Shown here: positions 51,499-59,984 of the stretch, piece by piece | Layout: every line of letters begins with the position of its first letter | How positions within the stretch are numbered: the stretch's first letter is position 1 | DNA from: Prado023 sp963747335 | Lineage (GTDB): Bacteria > Actinomycetota > Actinomycetes > S36-B12 > CAIYMF01 | Length of the DNA: 64,000 nucleotides | NCBI GenBank assembly: GCA_963747335.1 | Contig: CAVVEV010000012.1 | Location: 124,001-188,000, forward strand | Reading direction: 5' to 3' | Translations under genes and position numbers: made by a program | Notes under the pieces: model-generated | What the model was told of the DNA's origin: nothing | Databases searched by the model: none | The model's input: only the letters and a program-made list of their open reading frames with translations

Positions 51499-54400
51499 CT
51501 ACTGTGCACCCAGGGCGCGCAGCAGTCCGCTCGCTTCATCCTCATCGGCTTGGGCCAAGGTCGCCTCCATGGCTCCGCCCTGCTTGTAGCGCCACCGGGC
51601 GCGCAGGCGCAGGAGCATGGCGCGCTCGTAGGGGAGTTCCTGATCATCGGCCGCGGCGATCCCAGCCCCGATCGCGTCGCCAGCCGCGTCGAACTGCCTG
51701 AGGTCGAGCATCGCCCTGGCACGCACGACCTGACAGCGCGCCTCGAGGGAGACCGCCTCCCCCTCCGCTGCGGCGCGAGCCCGCTCCACCACCTCCAGCG
51801 CCTCGCTCGGGCGCCCAGCTGCGGTCATCGCCTCAGCTTGGACGAGGACGGCCTCAAGGGTATCGACGGGGCTGCCCATCGCGACATACTCCGCGGACGC
51901 CTCCCCAGCGAGCCGCTCCGCATCAACAAGCTGCTCACGCGCCAAGTGGATCCGCGCCTGGAGGACCTGCGCGTGGGCTGCGAAGTCCTCGATCCCCGAG
52001 GCCCGCAGGACCCGCGAGGCCTTGCGGAGCACCTCCTCCGCCTCGTCGAGGTGTCCCTGGTGGATCAGGATGTCGGCGTAGGTGAGGTCGGTCTCGGCTG
52101 CGCCGAAGTCGTTGCCGGCCTCGATCGCCACCCGGCTGCTGGTCGTCAGCCACTCGACGGCCTCCGCCCACCGTCCGGCGTAGAAGGCCAGGACTCCCAG
52201 GTTCGCCCGGGCCACGGACTCCTGCGGCGCATCGCCGTGCGCCATGCTGATCTCGAGCGCCTCCCGCGTGTGCGCACCGACCCCGCTGCGACCCAGCTGC
52301 TGATCCGCGAAGTCGATTGCGTTGAGCGCCCTGACCAGGGTGTACCAGTCGTCGATCTCACGCGCGGAGGCCACGGCCCGCTCCGCCCATTCGCGGCCTT
52401 CGCGCGCCTTCTCCTGCATGAGCTTGGCGACAGCCGTGATGTAGTCCAGGCGGGCCTCCACGCGACGGGCTGAGTCGCCCGGTGTCTGGCGGACCATCTT
52501 TCGCGCAGCACTCACTGTCCGAAGCGCCGTGGCTGGAGCGCCCGCCCTGCTGTGCACGCGCGCCCGCCGGGCCATGTAGTCCGCCGTGGTCACCGGGTCG
52601 GTCGCCATGGAGGCGGCTCGCCGGTAGGCGTCCACCGATCCGTCGAGCACCCCCGTCAACTCGCGCAGATCTCCCAGGAGGGCCCACAGCTCCGCCCGAT
52701 CTGCGTCGGTGATCCCGGGTACCCGTCGACTCACCTCGAGGGCACGCTCGTACTGGGATGCCGCATCGACGTTGGCGTAGGACTCCCGCGCAAGCTCGCC
52801 GGCCATCTGGGCGTACCGCCACGTGCGCTCGGCGTCGCCAGCACGCCAGAAGTGCAGGGCCAGGGTGGGCGAGTCCGCGTCGAGGTCGGTGCTCATCCTC
52901 TCCAGCGCCTCGCCGGCCGCACGGTGCAGGCGGCTGCGGATCTTGAACGCAAGGCCCTCGTAGGCGGCGTCGCGGACCAGGCTGTTGCGGAACGTCCACC
53001 GGTCCGGGCCGTCCGGTTGGAGGAACGATCCGAGGCTGCCCAGGATCGAGGGATCGGCCAGCAGCCCGTCGGTCGCCAAGGTTCTGCGCAGCACCTCGAC
53101 CCGGAAGCTGCGACCCAGCACGGCGCAGTAGCGCAGGACCCTCCGGGCATCAGTGTGAAGAAGGTCGATCTGGGCGCTCATCGCAGCCTGGACCGACTCA
53201 GGCAGGGTGTCCAGGGACCCCGTGCCCAGGGCGACGCGCGTGACCTCCTCGACGAACAGCGGGTTGCCCTGCGCGCGGTCGACGACGGCTGCGATCTCGT
53301 GCGGTCGCAGGGGCGTGGCCTCGGTCGCCGCGATGACCAGGCGCTCCATGACATCTGCTGGCAGCGGCTCCAGCGTCACGTGCGTGCCGGTGGCAGGGGC
53401 GAATCCGCCCTCCTCGCCACGACGGACCGCGACCACCGCCCAGGGCCGACCGGCGCTGGAAGCAGCGATCCGGTCCAGCAGGCGCGCGGACGCGCCGTCA
53501 GCCCAGTGGGCCTCCTCTGCGACCAGCACGAGCGGCCCGGGCATCGTCTCGTCCACGAGCCGGACGACGGCGTCGGCCAGTCGGTCGGGACGGTACTGCG
53601 GATCGAGCTGGTCGACCTCCGGGGTGCTGGGGACGTCGACCTGGACCACGTCGGCCAGCAGCGGGGCCATCGGGAGCAGGTCGGGCGCCACCCGCTCCAG
53701 GGTGGCGAGCAGGGCCTGTCCCATCGCCTCCGGAGTGTCCCGTTCGAGCCCGAGCAGGCGCCGGACCGGGTCACGGAAGACGCGATACGCACTGGCGGCG
53801 CCGTAGGGTTCTGCCCGGACCACGACGACCTGGGGCTCTCCCGAGGTCCCAGCGAGGGCCTCGTACGCCAGTCTCGACTTGCCCATGCCGGTAGCACCGG
53901 TGATGGTGATGACCCCGCCGGCACCCGCCAGCGCCTCGTCGAGTGCAGCCCGAACGGTCGCGATCTCCTCATCGCGGCCCAGGAACGGCAACCGCGACTC
54001 CGCGGGGGCCTCCTCGACGGTTCCGAGTTCCTCGCCGACCTCATAGACCAGAAGCGGGACGGCCTTGCCCTTCATCGGGAACGGACCGGCCGGCTTGACG
54101 GCGAACCGGGTGCGCGAGTGCTCCAGGACCGCTGGGTGCGCGAAGAGCACACCAGCGGGGGCCTTGGACATGATCCGGGCGGCCGTGTTGGTGGTGTCGC
54201 CCATGCCCGTGTACGCACCGCGCTCGGGGATCCCGACCTCCGCGGCGAACACGTGCCCCCGGTTGACGCCCAGCTGCAGCGGCAGGGGCGAGTCCGAGTC
54301 TGCGATCCGGCGCAGGGCGCGCAGCATCCGACCCTCGTTGTCGTCGAACGAGGTCGGGATGCCCGAGCCGAGGAAGAACTTGCCGCCGTCACTGTCGAGG

Positions 54401-55272
54401 TCGGTGGCCAGCAGGCTGATCGACTCGGGCGCCAGCGCCTCCTCCACCAGGCTGACGGTGCGGTGCAGCGCCCCGGCCAGGACATCCGGGCCCGGGCCTG
54501 CCAGCAGGGCGTCGGTGCCGGAGAACTTGATGAACGCGATGCTGGCGATGCGGTGCTCGGGGTCGGGTATGCCGGGGTCGAGGTACTCCCCCAGCTCGAT
54601 GGGGAACAGCCCGTGGATCCGCTCGCGATCGACCTCGGGGAGCACGACCTCGCTGCCCGCGGCCGAGTGCGCTGTGCGCCGACGGAGCAGCAGCTCACCG
54701 TCCTCCCGCGGCCGCACGGCATCCGGGGCCAGCCGGGCAGCGGTGTCGGCGCTGACCACGATCTCGCCGGCCTCCGCGGCCTTCTCGGCCTGGGCTGTGG
54801 ACGTGGCACCGGGCCCGAGGATGAGCAGCTCGCGCGTCGGGGCACCGACGAGGAACAGGTGGATGTCCCCGGAGTGGATGCCCACCGACATCTTCAGCGA
54901 GAGCCGCCCGACCGACGTCGGCACTGCGGCGGCCTGGCGCAGGGCCGTCCGCATCTCCACGGCCGCGTCGCACGCCTGCTCGGTGTGATCCTCGCCCGTG
55001 AAGAGGAACAGCAATGCGTCGCCGCCGAACTTGAGGAGCTCACCGCCCCGCGTCCCGGCGATCCGCAGCATCGGCCCGAACACTCGGTTGAGCGTCTCGA
55101 CGATCTCCTCGGCGCCGATACGTCCGCGTCGCGACAGCTTCTCGGTCAGGGCCGTGAAGCCCGACACATCGGCGAAGACCAGCGTCCCGTCCACGACCCG
55201 CCACAGTTCCCCGGGCGCCTCGTCGTCCCACGCCAGCGCGATCGGAGGGACGTGCCGGCGCAGGTCGGTCAT
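51499..55272 (-). CDS. Tandem cyclase-homology-domain protein with ATPase and TPR regions
   Basis: 1257 residues. Cyclase domain 1 (about 25-190): VFADVSGFTAL with metal Asp D35 and LLKFGGDALLFLF with K81 and D85, but the later Asn/Arg pair is missing. Cyclase domain 2 (about 225-420): the first metal site is degenerate (AFIKFSGTDAL) but GMGDTTNTAARIM supplies N362 and R366. An AAA_16/NB-ARC-like ATPase follows, with Walker A GATGMGKS (K465) and Walker B LVLVAEEAHWAD. The C-terminal 600 residues are helical repeats, probably TPR (LWALLGDLRELTGVL, YADILIHQGHLDEAEEVL). ATG 55272 follows AAAGAGAG. Likely makes cAMP (or cGMP) in response to a ligand or partner sensed by the repeats. No DNA-binding domain seen. 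Confidence 0.92.
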   Translation of the reverse strand: MTDLRRHVPPIALAWDDEAPGELWRVVDGTLVFADVSGFTALTEKLSRRGRIGAEEIVETLNRVFGPMLRIAGTRGGELLKFGGDALLFLFTGEDHTEQACDAAVEMRTALRQAAAVPTSVGRLSLKMSVGIHSGDIHLFLVGAPTRELLILGPGATSTAQAEKAAEAGEIVVSADTAARLAPDAVRPREDGELLLRRRTAHSAAGSEVVLPEVDRERIHGLFPIELGEYLDPGIPDPEHRIASIAFIKFSGTDALLAGPGPDVLAGALHRTVSLVEEALAPESISLLATDLDSDGGKFFLGSGIPTSFDDNEGRMLRALRRIADSDSPLPLQLGVNRGHVFAAEVGIPERGAYTGMGDTTNTAARIMSKAPAGVLFAHPAVLEHSRTRFAVKPAGPFPMKGKAVPLLVYEVGEELGTVEEAPAESRLPFLGRDEEIATVRAALDEALAGAGGVITITGATGMGKSRLAYEALAGTSGEPQVVVVRAEPYGAASAYRVFRDPVRRLLGLERDTPEAMGQALLATLERVAPDLLPMAPLLADVVQVDVPSTPEVDQLDPQYRPDRLADAVVRLVDETMPGPLVLVAEEAHWADGASARLLDRIAASSAGRPWAVVAVRRGEEGGFAPATGTHVTLEPLPADVMERLVIAATEATPLRPHEIAAVVDRAQGNPLFVEEVTRVALGTGSLDTLPESVQAAMSAQIDLLHTDARRVLRYCAVLGRSFRVEVLRRTLATDGLLADPSILGSLGSFLQPDGPDRWTFRNSLVRDAAYEGLAFKIRSRLHRAAGEALERMSTDLDADSPTLALHFWRAGDAERTWRYAQMAGELARESYANVDAASQYERALEVSRRVPGITDADRAELWALLGDLRELTGVLDGSVDAYRRAASMATDPVTTADYMARRARVHSRAGAPATALRTVSAARKMVRQTPGDSARRVEARLDYITAVAKLMQEKAREGREWAERAVASAREIDDWYTLVRALNAIDFADQQLGRSGVGAHTREALEISMAHGDAPQESVARANLGVLAFYAGRWAEAVEWLTTSSRVAIEAGNDFGAAETDLTYADILIHQGHLDEAEEVLRKASRVLRASGIEDFAAHAQVLQARIHLAREQLVDAERLAGEASAEYVAMGSPVDTLEAVLVQAEAMTAAGRPSEALEVVERARAAAEGEAVSLEARCQVVRARAMLDLRQFDAAGDAIGAGIAAADDQELPYERAMLLRLRARWRYKQGGAMEATLAQADEDEASGLLRALGAQ

Positions 55273-55374
55273 GTCTCTCTTTCGGCCTGACTCGGGGAGC
55301 GGGATTCGGCCCCTAGAATGGCACAGGTCCAGCATCGACAGAGGGCGACATCGCGTCCGGGCTGAGGAGACAAC

Positions 55375-56187
55375 GTGCGGCTGACCTTCCTCGGGGTACG
55401 CGGTTCCACGCCCGCCCCCGGCCCTGACTTCGTCCGTTACGGCGGCCACACCTCCTGCGTCGTCGTCGCTCCGGACGCCTCCTCGGCGCCGGTCCTCGCC
55501 CTGGACGCCGGGACCGGGATCCGCTCATTGACCGCCCTGCTCGACGGCCGGGCATTCGACGGATCGATCATGCTCAGCCACCTGCACTGGGACCACGTCC
55601 AGGGGATCCCGTTCTTCGCCGCGGGCGACCGCGACGACTCCCGGGTCGACCTCTACATCCCCGAGGAGTCCGGGCGGACCGGCCGCGACCTGCTGGCCCA
55701 GATGATGTCGCCGCCTGCGTTCCCGATCCCGCCCGAGGGCCTCAAGGGCGCATGGACGTTCACCGCGATCGAGGCGGGCCCTCGGACGGTCGAGGGGTTC
55801 GAGGTCATCGCGTTCGATGTCGCCCACAAGGGCGGTCGCAGCTTCGGGTACCGGGTCGAGGCTGGCGGATCCTCGTTCGCCTACGTGCCCGACCACGCGC
55901 CTGCAGCTGGGGTCAGCGACGAGGCCCTGGCTGCCATGCAGGGGGTGGACGTGCTCATCGAGGACGCGCAGTTCCTCGCCCACGAGCGTCCCCGCGCCGT
56001 GGACTACGGCCATGCGACGATCGACGAGGCCATCACGCTGGCCCAGACGGTGAGCGCCAAGTCACTGGTCCTGTTCCACCACGGTCCGCACCGCGTGGAC
56101 AGCGCCCTCGACCAGATCCGCGACGAGTTCTGCGGCGACGGCTTCGCCAGCGTCGCCTACGAGGGCATGGTCCTGGACCTGCCCTGA
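55375..56187 (+). CDS. Metallo-beta-lactamase-fold hydrolase
   Basis: 270 residues. Starts LTFLGVRGSTPAPGPDFVRYGGHTSC, as in MBL-fold phosphodiesterase/ribonuclease-Z-like proteins. Metal ligands SHLHWDHVQGIPFF (HxHxDH), a further Asp in YVPDHAPAAG, and FHHGPHRVDSALDQI near the end. Diverges from the cyclase gene across 102 bases that contain a TAGAAT -10-like box (55314-55319). GTG 55375 has GAGGAG six bases upstream. Position beside a cyclase makes a cyclic-nucleotide phosphodiesterase conceivable, but the fold also covers many other hydrolases. Confidence 0.88.
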   Translation: MRLTFLGVRGSTPAPGPDFVRYGGHTSCVVVAPDASSAPVLALDAGTGIRSLTALLDGRAFDGSIMLSHLHWDHVQGIPFFAAGDRDDSRVDLYIPEESGRTGRDLLAQMMSPPAFPIPPEGLKGAWTFTAIEAGPRTVEGFEVIAFDVAHKGGRSFGYRVEAGGSSFAYVPDHAPAAGVSDEALAAMQGVDVLIEDAQFLAHERPRAVDYGHATIDEAITLAQTVSAKSLVLFHHGPHRVDSALDQIRDEFCGDGFASVAYEGMVLDLP

Positions 56188-56238
56188 TCGCCGCTGCGGC
56201 CACGCCCGGGCTCCGCGAGCTGCTCGCTGTTTGGCGAA

Positions 56239-56281
56239 ATCCGGACAACGTGTGGCGCAGGACGGACACCTGTGTCCGGAT
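56239..56281 (+). other. Mutually exclusive hairpins upstream of the metallophosphoesterase
   Basis: CGGACAC (56263-56269) pairs with GTGTCCG (56272-56278) across two bases, while ATCCGGACA (56239-56247) can pair with TGTCCGGAT (56273-56281). The two pairings share the same 3' arm, so only one can form. The structure is 78 bases before the next start and after the MBL stop: either a terminator or a leader switch. Confidence 0.5.
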
Positions 56282-56358
56282 CACGCAATTGCTGTTCCGT
56301 CGCACGACACTGGGGACCCGCGGCTGCTGACGGGGGGCGCTTGGGGGAGACTTCGACC

Positions 56359-57078
56359 GTGCGCATCCTGGCCGTGTCGGACCTGCACTACCGACTCCCC
56401 CACTACGACTGGCTCGTGCGCGCATCGGCCGAGGCCGACGTCGTGGCGCTGTGCGGGGACCTCGCGGACGTGGTCAACCCGGTCCCGATCGACGTGCAGT
56501 CCGTGGTCCTGGGCAAGTACCTGACTGCGCTGTCCAACGAGGCGCTCGTCCTGGCCACGTCGGGCAACCACGACCTCGACGGCCCCGGCACCCATGGGGA
56601 GCAGGTGGCCGGGTGGTTGCGGCGGATCACCGACGACCGGGTGCACACCGACGGCGCCAGCGTGGACGTCGACGGGGTGCGCTTCACGCTCTGCCCGTGG
56701 TGGGACGGACCGGTGACCCGCGAGGAGGTCGACGCCCAACTCGCCGCCGCCGCCGTGGACCGCCCGGGCACCTGGATCTGGCTGTACCACGCGCCCCCCG
56801 CGGGGACGCCGTTGTGCAAGGACGGACGCCGGGAGTTCCCGGACCACGACCTCGCCGCGTGGATCGAGCAGTACCAGCCGGACGTCGTCCTCTGCGGTCA
56901 CATCCACCAGGCCCCGTGGGTCCCAGATGGCTCATGGCATGCCAAGCTGGGCCGGACCTGGGTGTTCAACCCCGGCAAGCAGGTGGGTCCGATCCCCCCG
57001 AACATCACGCTGGACACGCGCGCGCGGACCGCCCACTGGTACGGCGTCTTCGAGTCCGAGACGATCAGCCTCGACTGA
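56359..57078 (+). CDS. Calcineurin-type metallophosphoesterase
   Basis: 239 residues. The five metal motifs are in order: ILAVSDLHYR, VVALCGDLADV, LATSGNHDLDG, WLYHAPPAG and VVLCGHIHQAPW. The length and order resemble small phosphodiesterases of the CpdA/YfcE type. GTG 56359 (VRILAVSDLHY) follows GGGGGAGA by eight bases and is preferred over an in-frame start 87 bases earlier. Downstream of the MBL-fold gene and next to cNMP-binding genes, so cyclic-nucleotide hydrolysis is a reasonable guess, not shown by the sequence. Confidence 0.88.
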   Translation: MRILAVSDLHYRLPHYDWLVRASAEADVVALCGDLADVVNPVPIDVQSVVLGKYLTALSNEALVLATSGNHDLDGPGTHGEQVAGWLRRITDDRVHTDGASVDVDGVRFTLCPWWDGPVTREEVDAQLAAAAVDRPGTWIWLYHAPPAGTPLCKDGRREFPDHDLAAWIEQYQPDVVLCGHIHQAPWVPDGSWHAKLGRTWVFNPGKQVGPIPPNITLDTRARTAHWYGVFESETISLD

Positions 57079-57120
57079 CGAGCCGGTCCCGACGCTCAGC
57101 CTCGGCGCGCGGGTCGGGGC

Positions 57121-57600
57121 TCAGCACTCGGGGTCGCGCACGGAGCCGGTCCTGGTGGGGCCGCTCTGGTGGTGGACCAGGCTGTCGAGGATCTGGTCGA
57201 CCATCCCGAGGTGCCCGGTGAGTCCGGCGAACTGCTGCTTGACGTCCACGAGGTACTGGGTCAGCCCGTCGAGTCGCGTCGCGGTCATCCGCAGGACGGC
57301 GACCGCCGCGCCGGGGTTGTCGGTCATGAATGCGTCGGGATCGTCCATGACGTGGACCTCGAGGGGGGTCGCGGCGCGGACCGTCGCCGTCGCGGGCTTG
57401 TCGAGGACCCACGACATCTCGCCGAACACCGCCCCAGGATGGTCGATGCGCGCGAACGGGACACCGTCCTTCTCGACGGTGACGGAGCCGGAGATCAGGA
57501 CCAGCATCCGTGAGGGTTCGGCACCCTCGGCGATGAGGACCTCGCCCGCCGGGACGGACAGGACGGGGAGGTCGGCGCAGAGCTCGAGCAGGTCAGCCAT
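57121..57600 (-). CDS. Single-domain cNMP-binding-fold protein with altered cassette
   Basis: 159 residues. CNB-fold blocks VPAGEVLIAEGAEPSRMLVLISG and FARIDHPGAVFGEMSW. The phosphate-binding cassette reads FGEMSWVLDKPATATV: the Glu is present but the Arg that contacts the cyclic phosphate is Ala. The C-terminal 40 residues form a helix (VLRMTATRLDGLTQYLVDVKQQF) and a His/Arg tail with a terminal Cys. ATG 57600 has only a weak GGGA upstream. Lies between the convergent phosphoesterase and the MFS-CNB gene (59-base gap, same strand), probably co-transcribed with it. Probably ligand-independent or binding something else. Confidence 0.88.
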   Translation of the reverse strand: MADLLELCADLPVLSVPAGEVLIAEGAEPSRMLVLISGSVTVEKDGVPFARIDHPGAVFGEMSWVLDKPATATVRAATPLEVHVMDDPDAFMTDNPGAAVAVLRMTATRLDGLTQYLVDVKQQFAGLTGHLGMVDQILDSLVHHQSGPTRTGSVRDPEC

Positions 57601-57659
57601 GCACGCATTATCCCGGCCGATGCCCTCCGCGCCGCGTCGCACCCCGGTGGCGGGCCGCG

Positions 57660-59306
57660 TCAGTCCTCGTCGGCGGCCAGGCGTGCCGCGGAGACCGCGG
57701 CCGCGAGTGCGGCGCCGTCCGCGCTCGACGTGACAGAGGCGAGGAACTGCGCCGAGCTGACCATGAGCAGCCGGCAGTCGGTGATCGCCTCGATCGTGGC
57801 CGTCCGGGGCACCCGGTGCAGCAGGGCGATCTCCCCGAACCCGTCGCCTGTGGTCAGGGTGTGGTCCCGCAGCTGGCCGTCGACCGTGACCGACAACTCG
57901 CCCTCGGCGACCACGAAGAAGGCGTCTCCGGGCTCCCCCTGGCTCACCACGGCCGTCCCGGACGGGGCGTCGCGCCACAGCGCGGTCTGCGCCAGGTGCT
58001 CCTGCTCGTAGGCGGGCAGCGCCCTGAGGAAGGGCACCCGGGACAGCAGCTCGAGCTCGCGGTGGCGGACCGTGGACGTGGCTTCCAGGGCGCGCACGGT
58101 GGCGAAGGCTGCCAACCCCGTGAGGATCACGAGGGCGCCGATGGGGATGAACGCGAGGCTGGGCCCGAGGAGGGCGATCGCCAACGGCGCCGCAAGTGCG
58201 CCGACGGCCTGACCGCTCATCTGGACGCCCTCCTGGATGGCCAGGACCCGCGCCAGGACGAGGTTGTCCGTGCTGCGTTGGAGCAGCGTCCTGGCCGAGA
58301 CGATGATCAGCGAGGCGCCCATCCCCGCGACCGTCAGCAGCATGAAGGCGGGCACGAGCGCCCCGACGAAGGCGACCGCGAGCCAGAAGCCTCCCAGGAC
58401 GCAGGCCCCGGCAAGGACCACGGGGGCGAGGCGTCCGCGGTGCGCCAGGCCCGCCTGCATCGCTCCACCGAGCGCGAGCCCGACACCGTAGGCCCCGGCC
58501 AGCAGGCCCGCTGTGGAGGCCCCGAGGCCCAGCACCTCGGCGTTGAACGTGAGTGTGAGCGGCTCGTCGGACCCATCGACGAAGAAGGTGCAACCCAGCA
58601 GCGCCAGGAGGGCCAATGCACCCCAGTTGCCGCGCAGGGCGAGGAGTCCCTCGATCGCCGCGCGGATCTCGCCCGGCTCGTCGTCGTCAGCGTCGCCGGC
58701 CGCCTGCGTGGATCGCGCAATGCCCAGCCGGGTGGTCAGCAGCGCCGCCAACAATCCCATCGCCCCACAGGTCAGCAGGACCGCCCACGGGCCCACGACA
58801 TCGGTGAGCACCCCCGCCAGGAGGAACCCGACGAACAGCGTCGCCCCGTCCATGAAGGTCGACAGTCCGTTGGCTGCGACGAGGTCACCGGGCCGCAGCG
58901 CGAGGAAGGGCAGCGCCGAGTAGTGCATGGGCTGGACCAGGCTGAGGGCCACCGTCTGCAGGGCGCCGCCGGCAACGACAGACCAGAACGGGGCATCCAC
59001 GATGAGGAGGCCGAACATCAGCAGGGACGTGACACCGACTGACGCGTGGGCCAGGGACAGGGCGCGACCACGCGGCATCCGGTCGCCGAATCCTGCGATC
59101 AGCGGAACGATCAGGATCGCGGGGAGGAGCATGGCCACGGACGCGACGCCGACAGCGGTCGCCCCGCCGCGGTCGTAGGCGACGAGCACGACCGCCATCC
59201 ACGTGGCGAACTCGATCAGGTCGCACAGGAGGTAGGCCAGGAGCACCCGCCGCATCCGGCCGTCCCCGGGCAGCTGCAGGCGCAGTTGCACTCGTGGGAA
59301 CGACAT
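57660..59306 (-). CDS. MFS transporter with C-terminal cNMP-binding domain
   Basis: 548 residues. Residues about 15-410 are a 12-helix major-facilitator domain (RVLLAYLLCDLIEFATWMAV first helix; GFGDRMPRGRALSLA is the loop 2-3 motif). Residues about 425-535 are a CNB domain: LSRVPFLRALPAYEQEHLAQ, SQGEPGDAFFVVAEGELSV, and the cassette FGEIALLHRVPRTATI, a full match to the cAMP-binding consensus with Glu and Arg in place. So transport is probably gated by a cyclic nucleotide. Substrate unknown. ATG 59306 starts 9 bases before the hemerythrin-like gene end, suggesting co-transcription from 59984. Confidence 0.93.
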   Translation of the reverse strand: MSFPRVQLRLQLPGDGRMRRVLLAYLLCDLIEFATWMAVVLVAYDRGGATAVGVASVAMLLPAILIVPLIAGFGDRMPRGRALSLAHASVGVTSLLMFGLLIVDAPFWSVVAGGALQTVALSLVQPMHYSALPFLALRPGDLVAANGLSTFMDGATLFVGFLLAGVLTDVVGPWAVLLTCGAMGLLAALLTTRLGIARSTQAAGDADDDEPGEIRAAIEGLLALRGNWGALALLALLGCTFFVDGSDEPLTLTFNAEVLGLGASTAGLLAGAYGVGLALGGAMQAGLAHRGRLAPVVLAGACVLGGFWLAVAFVGALVPAFMLLTVAGMGASLIIVSARTLLQRSTDNLVLARVLAIQEGVQMSGQAVGALAAPLAIALLGPSLAFIPIGALVILTGLAAFATVRALEATSTVRHRELELLSRVPFLRALPAYEQEHLAQTALWRDAPSGTAVVSQGEPGDAFFVVAEGELSVTVDGQLRDHTLTTGDGFGEIALLHRVPRTATIEAITDCRLLMVSSAQFLASVTSSADGAALAAAVSAARLAADED

Positions 59307-59315
59307 CCGCGGACC

Positions 59316-59984
59316 TCAGAGCCCGACTGGGGCGTTCCCGCGGACTGCGGTGGCCTCCTTGATGTACGCGCGCTTGCCGAACGCCCTGTGGAGGAACTTG
59401 GGCACGGCAGGGATGACCCCCAGCATCAGGTCCCGCTCCTCGGGCGTCGCGTCCTCGAGGATTCCACCGAGGCCCGTGGTCAGGTCCGACTTGGGGGTGC
59501 TGGCCAGCGCGTGCCTGGCCAGGAGCCCCCACTCCTCCTCGGTCACGTACTGCTGGGCCAGCGGGAGGATGTCGGACTCCTCCTGGTCGAGGTGTGCCAG
59601 CAGCGGGCCAGCGAACTCCTCGATCGCCTCGGCGAAGGCATCCCGCGTCTCGGCGTCCGCCGTCGCGACCCAGGCCGCCCCGAGCTCCTCGGCCTTCGCC
59701 AGCGCGGGGTCGATGCCCCGGTGCTGCCCCTCCATCGTGTCGAGCAGCTCCTGCTCGCCTGCGGCGCGCTCACGCAGTCGTGGCCACAGGTTGCTGTCCT
59801 CGGCCTCGTGGTGGTGGTGCAGCAGGTCGAAGTCCTTCTTCATGTGGGTGAAGACCCGCTGCGCCTGCGTCGTGTCACCCGCGGAAACGCGCCGGACCCA
59901 GCTCGGGCCCTGCACGAACTCCCGGCGGAAGAGCTTGTGGACCACGACCATCTCGTGCGTGAAGGGAAAGGCTGATGCCGCCAT
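59316..59984 (-). CDS. Hemerythrin HHE-domain protein
   Basis: 222 residues. Hemerythrin-like cation-binding four-helix bundle: FTHEMVVVHKLFRREF (first His pair), FDLLHHHHEAEDSNLWPRL, MEGQHRGIDPAL and LLAHLDQEESDILPLAQQ carry the His/Glu ligands in the usual spacing. The C-terminal part (about 170-222) resembles the extra segment often found in actinobacterial HHE proteins. ATG 59984 (MAASAFPFTHEM) has GGGAGCC upstream. The longer frame is rejected. Could bind a di-iron centre and sense or hold O2/NO. It heads a likely operon with MFS-CNB and the single CNB gene. Confidence 0.92.
   Translation of the reverse strand: MAASAFPFTHEMVVVHKLFRREFVQGPSWVRRVSAGDTTQAQRVFTHMKKDFDLLHHHHEAEDSNLWPRLRERAAGEQELLDTMEGQHRGIDPALAKAEELGAAWVATADAETRDAFAEAIEEFAGPLLAHLDQEESDILPLAQQYVTEEEWGLLARHALASTPKSDLTTGLGGILEDATPEERDLMLGVIPAVPKFLHRAFGKRAYIKEATAVRGNAPVGL

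Noticed and set aside
52552..55290. Open frame of about 910 codons opposite the cyclase gene
   Set aside because: Shadow of the cyclase gene; the minus strand has clear domains and catalytic motifs, this one has none.
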